Source: Cololabis saira
Taxonomy: Eukaryota; Chordata; Actinopteri; Beloniformes; Belonidae
DNA: 64,000 nt
Direction: 5' to 3'
Assembly: GCF_033807715.1 (NCBI RefSeq)
Contig: NC_084591.1
Coordinates: forward strand, 32,855,090 to 32,919,089
In this document: in pieces, positions 24,701 through 36,000 of the stretch
Layout of the letters: each line of letters begins with the position of its first letter
How positions within the stretch are numbered: position 1 is the stretch's first letter
Position numbers and translations under genes: made by a program
The notes under the pieces: model-generated
Database searches by the model: none
Told to the model about the DNA's origin: nothing
The model's input: the letters and a program-made list of their open reading frames with translations, nothing else

Positions 24701-26996
24701 GGGCTAAGGGAGTCAGCCTGAGGAGCTGCGGCTACAGGGGGCGGCTGCTCGCTAGCAGGGCTCCCAGAACACGAGGGCAAAGCAGCCTCGCCTTGCTGTG
24801 AAGCATCGTTAGGAGACATTTACAACACACAGGACATCTAACCCAACACCATGACTCTCTTCCTCACCCTGACCCACAAGTACTGGTGCTTTACTCCAGC
24901 TAAAGCTGCTTAAACGTGCTTAAAGAATAATAAACATCAACATACGACAGCGCTGGTTCTGCTGCTCTGACATAAACTTTCAGCGACCGTATTTTCTGGA
25001 CTATAAGCCGCTACTTTTTTCATAGGTTTTCAACCGTGCGGCTTATACAAAGGTGCAGCTATTCTGTGGATTTTTCTTCCATCACTCGGGGCGCTCTAAC
25101 CGGAATTAGAATCAAAACTAATACAAAATAAATGCAAAGAAGAATACGCTTCTTCTTCTTTAGCAGATAGAAGTAGAAGCAGATTTCAAACAGATAAATA
25201 GATAAATAAATACGGGTTATTTTCTCTTGGTTCTGTCCTGTTTTAATCAGCAAAGTTGCTGCCGTGTTAAAAGACACTGTTAGGAAAGATCTATTTAGAT
25301 TAGGGCTGGGACTCGATTAAAAAAATTAATCAAATTAATTACAGGCTTTGTAATTAATTAATCGCAATTGGATCGCATATCAATTTTAGACCTGAGAACA
25401 ATGAGATTTCCTTTTTTTGTTTGTTTCAAATGGATTTTTGTATACGAGTGAATGATTGACTAGTGAAAACATGTTCAATTTATGAGACAGTTTATTTTTA
25501 TCAAGGTGGTGCTTCACCAAGAACAAATCAGTGCAATTTGCAGTAAATTAAATATATGCAGTATGCACATTGAATGAGACAGGTAGCCTATAGTCAAGGA
25601 CCTTCTACTTCTACAAAATACTTTCAACTGTTTCAAGTACATTCCACAACATGGAAACACTTTAGAAAACGAAGCACGCTTCCATCCATCCGTGTTTTAA
25701 AACAAAATTTCCCATCCACGGGACCAACCAGACCCTTTTCGTCTGCGACTTCATTCATCTTTAACGTGTGTGGTAACAACTTAGCTTGTGTTATGACGAC
25801 GGCGGCACTTCACTGTAACACTAATGCACGTTGGTTGACGAACCTTGAGAGAGAGAGTTGTAAAACGCTTTGATCTCGCCGCGGAGCTTACAATGGGAGT
25901 CGACGTATGTGTCATAACTCTCTCGGTGCGTCCGAAATGCCATACTAAAAAGTATATACTAAAAAGTACACTTAAGTTCGGCACACTTTTGAGTAAATAT
26001 CAGTAAATATCATTAGGGTGGAAGTATGCGATTTCGGACGCAGCCTCTCTCTCAAGGGTCTGGTTGGTTGATGCGCCGTCCGTGTGAAAGTCGTCCCGTG
26101 AGAAACGTTCCGAGTGGGAAAAACTAATGCGATTAAAATGCGCTACTTTTTTTAGCGGGCTATTTTCTCTGTAATTGATTAATTGAAATTAACGCGCTAA
26201 AGTCCCAGCCTTAATTTAGATACATACATGTACATAATTTACAGTTCAAAATCGTTCAGTACATGTAGTAAATATCTAATCTAACATCATAAGTATCTGT
26301 GGCTTGCATATCTTTTTTTTAAAATAGAGCGGATGCGGCTTATAGTCCAGAAAATACGGTACTTATCAATGTTTGACAGCTGTTTCAGTGCCAGTCGGGA
26401 ACCTTACCTGCTGCGGAGCGGCCAGCTTGAACCCGGCCGGGTCTATCCGGCTAGCCGGGTCGGGCTGCACGGGGTGCTGGTATCCAGAGTACCCGGGCGT
26501 GTCCTGGATCACCGAGGGGTCTTCTCGCACGGGCTCTGAAGAGCGTGTGATGGCGGGCTCCGTGGGCAGACCCACCTCATCGTTCAGGGTTTCGTCCAGC
26601 TCCTGGTCCGTGTAGGCGCCTCCCTCCGTGTCCGTGTCCTCGTAGTCGGAGGTGTGGCGGCTGTCCGTGCTGTACATGGAGTACTCGCTGCCCGGGGCCG
26701 ACAGGTAGGACAGGCGGTCGTCGTGGATGTCCAAGTCGTCCTCCGTGGTGCCGTCCGCCTGAGCAGAACAGACACGGTCACGGTTAGTTTAGTTAGTTAG
26801 TTAATATTTATTTTGGTCAATCACAAGCATAAAAATCCACAAACAAGATAACAAACATCCACAGGTTTTTCCCTGGTCAACATTGTGATTATTTTGACCG
26901 AAAAGGTCTGGGCTTGAAGCATAAAGCTTATCTTGTCCACCTTTTAACAGAATAGAATATACAAAAAGAACAAATGAAGTATCATGAGGCTACACA

Positions 26997-27038
<42 letters not shown>

Positions 27039-30000
27039 TGATGATGATGATGATAATAGCTTAAATAACTGTAATAATAGCAATAATAATGATAATAATA
27101 ATAATAATGATAGCTCTGAAAACAGAAAGTGAAAAGATGCTAAAGAAACTGACAAAACCAATTTAGGTTTTCATTTCATCTCATGCATGTGTACATTCTT
27201 CTTTGTTTGCTTATTGTGCTTCTATATACAGGACTGTCTCAGAAAATTTGAATATTGTGATTTTCTGTAATGCAATTACAAAAAAAAAAATGTCATACAT
27301 TCTGGATTCATTACAAATCAACTGAAATATTGCAAGCCTTTTATTATTTTAATATTGCTGATCAAGGCTTACAGCTTAAGAAAACTCAAATATCCTATCA
27401 CAAAAATGTAGAATATTCTGGGATTCTTAATCTTAAACTGTAAACCATAATCAGCAATATTAAAATAATAAAAGGCTTGCAATATTTCAGTTGATTTGTA
27501 ATGAATCCAGAATGTATGACTTTTTTTTTTTTTTTTTTTTTTTATAAATTGCATTACAGAAAATAAAGAACTTTATCACAATATTCAAATTTTCTGAGTA
27601 AGTCCTGTATGTGTCCATTACATTTGTTTTGAATAATATCTTGTATGCTTTTATTGAGTTTGCTAATTTAAGGTCGTTGTCTAATGAGTTCCACAGTTCT
27701 ACTCTTAAAACGGATATACATCTGCCCTTTGTATTTGTTCTTATTGCTGTTGTCTCAAACAGGTCTAAAAGGTCACGGTAAACGGGACCAGACGCCGTCC
27801 AGCCGGCTCCACCCACCTTGCCCTCCGACACCCACACCAGCTGGTTCTGCTGCTGCTGAATCGTTTCCTTCAGGGCTCCGTACCAGCCGTCATTCATGTT
27901 GTTCAGGTTGATGGTCGCTGGAAAACAAGTGTGCATCAACACTTCACGGGGAATAAAAATGTGTAAAACAGGCGATTTACCTCTTTAATTGAGGCTGTTT
28001 TAACAGAGTCTGGCTACTTACTAGTGAACAGGTGGTGATTATTCTTCCTCAGTTTAATGGCTCGCTCATAAAGCTTCCTGGCGCTCTTCCTGGACTCCGG
28101 ACAAAGTCTCGTCCTCATGTTCTTCACTCCCTGTTTGTTATCGGGATTCAGGAAGACGACAATCGGGTACCACTGAGCATAGTTGAGCCTGTCTACGGCG
28201 TTCGGGGTGATGTCCAGCACAGCGTGTTTGTCCTTCAACGGATAACAGATGGAAACAAGCCAATGATTGAGGACCGTCCGGTTAACGGAGGGGAAACGTG
28301 CGACAGACAAACGCGTGCTCACTCTGTCGATGATCTGCTTGATGGTGTGGAGACGGATTATTCCTGAACTGCGCTGGTCTGTTCCTGCGTCTCTCGGCTC
28401 GCTCTCTGGGAAGGAAAAGGGGAGACATTCAGCAGGTTTCTTCCTCGTCTCCCTCCTCACCCTTAAATCAGCTTTCGTGCAGCTCGGGGAATCATTTCCG
28501 CAAACATACTTGCGAGCTCAAATATATCCGGCTCTTCCCGGGAGAGTTTTTCTCGAGCGACATCAGCGATGGGCCCAAAGATCACAACCGGCCGGAGGAA
28601 ACCAGCTGCACACAAAGATCAGAGAGGACGTCAACCAACCCGGAAAGCTGCACCGGGACAGAAAACCTGTGACTGAGAGGTCCGGTTCCTCACCCTCTCT
28701 CAGCACAACTCTCTCGTAGGCTGGGAACTTGGTCTGGACCGGTTGGGAGGAAAGGTCCTCTCTGCTCTTCCTCAGGTTTCTCTTGGAACTGCGAAGACCA
28801 CGGAACCTCCAGAAGTCGGCCCGGTCGCCGCCCGCCGTCTTGGGCAGCGTGTACTGGACGCTGGACAGCTGTTCAGCCCTGGTGACCCGGACACAGACAG
28901 CTCGTCACGTAAAGCTCTTGGACACAAAACTAATACGACTACGGCTCAGGGTAGGAGGCGGTCACTAGGGCTGGGGATCCATTCAAATGTCAAGAATCGA
29001 TTCGGTTCCGATTCTTAAGATTCAGAATCGATTATCAAGATTTGATTCGATCCGATTCGATTCCGATATTGATTTGGGTTAGTGTTATTAAAACAGTTTT
29101 TTGAGCTGTTGCATGAATTATATGACTGTATTTATGCAAAATATGAATACTAGTATTATATTGAGATTAAACAGCAAGTATTGGCAGCTAATGATGCTGT
29201 AAGGACCAATCAGCTCCCAGAATGCTGATAGAATTGCTTTCAGAAACATCGTGTGGGTCAGAATTATCAAACAGATCCAGGGAGGAAACAGAGACGTATG
29301 AAACCGTTTTTAATTTTTCCCACATTCCGTTTTTATTTGTTCCACTTTCGGTCTATTTTGGTTTTTAATTTTTGAGAATTTGGTTTTTAGCATTTTTTGC
29401 AAATGTAACGCCAAGACACTATATAAAGTAATGAAATATAGACAATTTATGCAATTATAACACTTTAATGTTTTCATACCTTTAAACATATTTAAAGGCA
29501 AAAACATGGCACCAGTTATTCTTGTGTCCAACAAAACATTCCTTTTTTGGGGATAAACAAAAAAATAACCAAAAGTTATAAGGTAATGATGAAAAAAAAT
29601 ACATAAATAAATAAAAGAAAATAACCCCCCCCCCCAAAAAAAATAAAAAAATCGATCTTTAGACATATGAATCGATTTTTAGGAATTAATATGAGAATCG
29701 ATTTAGAATTGGGAAATCGATTTTTTCAACACAGGCCTAGCGGTCACCTGTTTTTGTTGGGGATGATGCCTCTCTCCACCTCCTGGTGGTTCTTGCCGAT
29801 GCGGATGGCCAGCCAGGAGCCCAACTTGCCGTTGTAGAGGGTGTCCACGACACGAAACACCTCCCCCTTGTTAAAACTCAGCCCGTATGGGGATTCTTTC
29901 TCATATTCAAAGTGCGTCCGGATGTAGAAGGAGTCCCCAACGTCCGACTCCACGATCCGCCGGTACACTGAACCAGAGAGAGCAGGAGGTCGTCAACGCC

Positions 30001-33000
30001 GGACCGGCTCAGAGAAATAAAATGCTGCATTTTGACTTTATTAACTGGATTTACCGTCTTTCTTCTTCTGGGCCAGAATGGTGACCTCCTCACCCTTAGG
30101 AAGGTCCAGGAGGAATAGCACCGCCTCCTCTCGAATTATGTTTGCAAAATCAACATTATTTACCTAAAAGTTGGGAAAACAAGTGTCCATTCAATGCTTT
30201 GTTTACGACAATATCTCTGTGTGGACCGAGCCGATCCTTGTCGTTCAGGGGGGGCGTGACTCTTTAATTAACGGTGTAAATAGTTCTCTCTGTGATCAGG
30301 ATTACCTGGACAACTGCAGGTTTTACTGGGCGGTTGGAGAAAAGAACAGGCGGTGCAAACAGAGAGATATACGACTGTAGGGGAACGGGACAAATGTAGT
30401 GGGAGGAAACGGCGTTTGTGTTGTCTTGCTAAGAGACCAGCGTGATGACACAGGAATTACAGCCGCTGTGTAAAGCCATTAACTAAAAGAGGGAAGGTTT
30501 GAGGATGTGCCGCCTGTAAAAGATGGCAGTTTACACAATCAGGTGTCCTTTGTTAAAACAAAACGGGTGAATGATAAAAAAAGAAAGTAAAGCGGCTTTA
30601 CATTTTGAGGATTTGTTTGGAAAATGAATTGTTTGTAGTTTCTCACCCTGAGAATTTGGTCGCCCTCCTCCAGGCCTTCCTTAGCAGCCGGGCTGTCCTC
30701 CAGCACCCCGGCCACGAAGATGCCCACATCGTTCCCTCCAGCCAACCGCAGACCCACGCTCTCCCCCTTCTTGAACTTCACCAGCTTCATGCTTGGCCTG
30801 TGGGTCAGAACAACTATGAAACCCGTGTCCTCTGATGGGACACCATTTGACCCCTGAGTGCCGGCCGGCATTGGTGCGTCTAGTAAGGGTGTAACAATAT
30901 ATGGTGCCACGAAATTTCGCGATACAAAAACGTCACGATACGTGTCGTGGAGGTGACAAACTGTAGTGCGATATTGGATTATTACTATTAATAGCCTATA
31001 TTGTGTTGACTAGTAACGGCCAGTGTATTGGAGCCGACCGCGCCTCGACCCGCGGACCAAAATCTTCCTCCGCTCAGAAGAAACTAGTACCGTTTTGCGT
31101 CCCGATCACGGGACTCTTGCAGGGTTTTGAGCTCTGAACTTTTACTTTTGTAAGGCTGTAGAGTTAAGCCTTACCTTATTAAATTAAACCTTTTTGGGGT
31201 GGTGAGTAGGATAAACACGGGGACAACTTCTGCTGAGTTCCAGTGTACTTTAATGTCCCTCAACAGCGTAGGATTTTAGAACATCAACACAGCACCTAGT
31301 GCCGTACTGTGGCGTATCACTCCGCCCAATCTAAAACAGACTAATCACTACAGATAAACTGACTAGTGTCATTATAGTCCCTGATTTACATCAGAATATA
31401 AAGAATATATTTATAAAATAATGAACCCTGAATTACCAAAATAACCTTCTTAACAAAAATAAATCTCCTCTTACACTTATAAGGTGAGCATGAATCAATC
31501 TTTTTTATGATGTAAAATTGTATGTATTTATTTACTTTTATTTATTTATTTAATTTTAGTTGTTAAATTTCTGGAAAAGAAAAAAGTCAAATCATACATG
31601 AGAGAAACTATTTAGTTTGTGGCAAAATATTTGTACTTGTATGAAACTGAAGATGCATAATGCAAAACTGACATTTACTTTTAGTTCAGTTTGTGGAAAA
31701 TGGTTGGCCTGGCTTCCTCTTTAAAACTTAAACAGTTATAAAGCATTACAAACTGTAACAATAGGGCAAACACACAGCATTGTTTTGTATTTTGTGTCTT
31801 TCAAATAAAAGACAATTTTTTCCAGTCATATGTTCCTCATTCAAGGTTGTTAAAAAAAATACTGCTATAATATCGTATCGTTATCGTGACCTCAATATCG
31901 TGTATTGTATCGTGAGATTAGTGCATCGTTACACCCCTAGCGTCTAGACAACACGTGCAGTAGATTTTTATATAACAACAGAAAACTTATCATCACATCA
32001 TTGAACTTGGGAAAAAAAAACTCACACACATAAGGGATCGTGTATTGAGATCTGCTGCCAGCATACGCACAAAAGCTTTTTAAAAATGGTCTAAAAATGT
32101 ACTTAACAATATACTTTAGGAAAGCCTTACTGATACCTTAGGATACTGTCATCATGGGCAGCGCTTGGCACTGGGGCATCGGAGGGACTGACTGGCAAGT
32201 CCACATCCGGCTGTCCGGGCTGAGCGTACACGGGTTTGGGCTCTGAAAATGAAATAAATCACAGATGGACTCATGGTGTAAATGAACGCAGATAATGCAA
32301 CATTTGCCTCCGAAGTGGTGAATCACGGGAAGCCATTAATTCCCATGGGAACCTCCATAATCCCAGACAAAGTCGTTAAACTCCTCCTTCCATTGTTTTT
32401 CTGAGCTTTTTTTGCCTTTAAGGATAGCACGCATGAGTACAGCGCAGATAATTAGAAGGCTTTTCAGTTGTGATGTAACGTTGGTACGTATTAAAGTTGT
32501 CGCCTTGCAACATGTTACAGTTGTGGCGTTGCTACATGTTAGTGGTGGCGTCGCTACGTGTTAAAATGGTGGCGTCGCTACGTGTTAAAGTGGTGGCGTC
32601 GCTACGTGTTAAAGTGGTGGCGTCGCTACGTGTTAAAGTGGTGGCGTCGCTATGTGTTAAAGTGGTGGCGTCGCTACGTATTAAAGTGGTGGCGTCGCTA
32701 TGTGTTAAAGTGGTGGCGTCACTACGTGTTAAAGTGGTGGCGTCACTACGTGTTAGTGGTGGCATCGCTACGTGTTAGTGGTGGCGTCGCTACGTGTTAA
32801 AGTGGTGGCGTCGCTACGTGTTAAAGTGGTGGCGTCGCTACGTGTTAGTGGTGGCGTCGCTACGTATTAAAGTGGTGGCGTCGCTACGTGTTAGTGGTGG
32901 CGTCGCTACGTGTTAAAGTGGTGGCGTCGCTACGTGTTAAAGTGGTGGCGTCACTACGTGTTAAAGTGGTGGCGTCGCTACGTGTTAAAGTGGTGGCGTC

Positions 33001-36000
33001 GCTACGTGTTAAAGTGGTGGCGTCGCTACGTGTTAGTGGTGGCGTCGCTACGTATTAAAGTGGTGGCGTCGCTACGTGTTAAAGTGGTAGCGTCGCTACG
33101 TATTAAAGTGGTGGCGTCGCTACGTGTTAGTGGTGGCGTCGCTACGTGTTAGTGGTGGCGTCGCTACGTGTTAAAGTGGTGGCGTCGCTACGTGTTAAAG
33201 TGGTGGCGTCGCTACGTGTTAAAGTGGTGGCGTCGCTACGTGTTAAAGTGGTGGCGTCGCTACGTGTTAAAGTGGTGGCGTCGCTACGTGTTAAAGTGGT
33301 GGCGTCGCTACGTGTTAAAGTGGTGGCGTCGCTACGTGTTAAAGTGGTGGCGTCGCTACGTGTTAAAGTGGTGGCGTCGCTACGTGTTAGTGGTGGCGTC
33401 GCTACGTGTTAGTGGTGGCGTCGCTACGTATTAAAGTGGTGGCGTCGCTACGTGTTAAAGTGGTAGCGTCTCTACGTATTAAAGTGGTGGCGTCGCTACG
33501 TGTTAGTGGTGGTGTCGCTACGTGTTAGTGGTGGTGTCGCTACGTGTTAGTGGTGGCGTCGCTACGTGTTAGTGGTGGCGTCGCTACGTGTTAGTGGTGG
33601 CGTCGCTACGTGTTAGTGGTGGCGTCGCTACGTGTTAAAGTGGTGGCGTCGCTACGTGTTAAAGTGGTGGCGTCGCTACGTGTTAAAGTTGTGGCGTCGC
33701 TACGTGTTAAAGTTGTGGCGTCGCTACGTGTTAGTGGTGGCGTCGCTACGTGTTAAAGTGGTGGCGTCGCTACGTGTTAAAGTGGTGGCGTCTCTACGTG
33801 TTAAAGTGGTGGCGTCTCTACGTGTTAGTGGTGGCGTCGCTACGTGTTAGTGGTGGCGTTGCTACGTGTTAAAGTTGTGGCGTCTCTACGTGTTAGTGGT
33901 GGCGTCGCTACGTGTTAAAGTGGTGGCGTCTCTACGTGTTAGTGGTGGCGTCGCTACGTGTTAGTGGTGGCGTTGCTACGTGTTAAAGTTGTGGCGTCGC
34001 TACGTGTTAAAGTTGTGGCATCGCTACGTGTTAAAGTTGTGGCGTCGCTAGGGATGGGAATCGAGAACCGGTTCTTGTTGAGAACCGGTTCCCAGTGTTT
34101 CAATTCCTTGGAATTGTTTGCCTTTTTCACAAACGATTCCCTTATCGATTCCAGTCGGCGCATTCGCGCCCAGCAGGAAAACACGGAGACAAAGCGGCAT
34201 AAACGCTCGAAAGTTTGGTTACATTTTACCAAAAAGGATGAAAACAAGGCGACAATACTTGCAATGTGGACAACAAAGGTGGGGAACTGTTAGGACTCGG
34301 CCGGCTGATCCGCTGGGAGCGCGGAGTCAGCCTGCATGTCGTAAGGCTGATTTATGGTTCCGCGTTACACCAACGCAGAGCCTATGGCGTAGGGTACGCG
34401 GCGACACGCACCGTACGGCGTACCCTATGCCGTAGGCACTGCGTCGATTTAATGCAGAACCATAATTCATGCTTTAGAAGAACTGCGCTCCGGCGGAGAC
34501 AGCGGAGCGCGCTCCTGACACAGCTGCAGTTCGTCCGCTCATCTATGGGAGAAGTTAAAGCCGCTAGCTTCTCCTTTCATCAAGGCAGGGAAGACAATCA
34601 GGCCAGAATAGATGAATGACATAAGTTGACTAAGTTTGTGGCGTTGAACATGTTACTGGACATTCTTGTGTAATTGCCACAAAATAAATTTGTTGTATTT
34701 AGTTAATTTCTACAGAAGAATATTTATTTTATTATTATTATTATTTTATATTAAATACATATTTTATATTACAAATTTGTTCAAAGATATAAAACAAAGT
34801 TGATACTAAAATTGTTTGTTCTCCTTTTTTCCAAATGAGAATCGATAAAGAATCGAATCGTTAAGCAGAATCGAAAATGGAATCGGAATCGGAAAAATCT
34901 TATCAATTCCCATCCCTAGGCGTCGCTACGTGTTAGTGGTGGCGTCGCTACGTGTTAAATTCGTGGCGTCGCTAAGTGTTAAAGTGGTGGCGTCGCTACG
35001 TGTTAAAGTGGTGGCGTCGCTACGTGTTAAAGTGGTGGCGTTGCTACGTGTTAAAGTTGTACAGGTTTTGTTGTCATAAACCAGTCCCCTCATCTACTTT
35101 GTGAATCTCCGCACACACAATAAAAACGCTTTTGAACCCTCATATTAAATATGAACAGTTTTTGTGCCAATGGCAGCTTTGAGCTGGTGTTAGCGACATT
35201 AACAACCCAGCGGTAATGAGCTGTATCTTCATGACACCGAGGGACATGTCCTGCGTGTCACACGGGCTGACGAGGGCGAGTGAAAACGAAAGACGTCTTG
35301 ATACTGAAGATAAATATGTACAACGATGGAAAAAGCACACTAATGAAGAAGTGCATGAAAAAGAAGGGACCGAGGCATTATAGGCGTCAAACAAGGAGCT
35401 GCGTGCACGGATACGTGTACACTCTCAGGGTGAACGTTAGCTGGGAGGACAGAGACTGCAGGCTGGTGAGGAGCGTCAGAGTCACTCAGCTCACTGGGGT
35501 TATTTTCACTAGGCTCTGGGCGATCTCAGCGAGACTCGGCAGGAGTTCGGGTTAAACTAGCTGCACTTTTAAAAAAAGGGCAAAAATAACTTGTTCAGAC
35601 CAGATTCATGTCCCGCCGTAAAGCCCTTCATATTTCTGTCGCAGATGACAGGAGTCCCTGGACAAGTCTCAACACGTGTTCTCGGGTAACTGCCGATGCT
35701 GACCTGGGAGAGGCGGAAGCTTCTTCTCGTCTTTTGTCAACGCAGAATCCTTCGGTTTGGGCAGAGGGACTTCCTCCGCTAGCTTAGCTGGTGTTGAAGC
35801 CGCTTTTGAGGTCCGTTCATCGTCACGACTTCTGTGACTGTAGATGACAAAAATATACTTTTTATTTAAACCCTTTCTCCCTAAAAATGAATACATTAGA
35901 TCACAAATGATGCATTCTGGGAATGCAAAGTTAGAAGGTAACACCAGGATGGACACATGCCGAATGGGGACAGGTGAAAGGTCACCGTTTTGAATTCATC

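Larger units (their letters stand above)
24986..26360. mobile_element. Outer inverted-repeat element ('accgtattttctggactata' ends)
   Basis: accgtattttctggactataagccgc at the left pairs with gcggcttatagtccagaaaatacggt at the right, exact over about 26 bp. A hAT-like element (25301-26213) is inserted inside it, so the original length was about 450 bp. I see no clear target duplication and do not assign a superfamily. Confidence 0.85.
32497..35060. repeat. 22/24-bp minisatellite, interrupted by a hAT-like element
   Basis: About 70 units of gtggcgtcgctacgtgtt plus either aaag tg (24-bp form) or a shorter join (22-bp form) occupy 32497-34048 and 34919-35060. Units differ by ttaaagtgg versus ttagtgg and by single changes (cgtatt, tctctacg, gttgtgg). 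Runs of 24-bp units keep a frame open (VVASLRVK repeats), which is an artefact. It lies in one tjp1 intron. Units near both outer ends carry more changes (gcgttgctac) than the centre. Confidence 0.97.

Noticed and set aside
32497..34060. Open frames of VVASLRVK and LKWWRRYV repeats
   Set aside because: They come only from the 24-bp period of the minisatellite being divisible by three; they break at each 22-bp unit and have no start context or family.
32497..35060. CRISPR-like array
   Set aside because: Units are contiguous with no unique spacers, and the setting is a fish intron.
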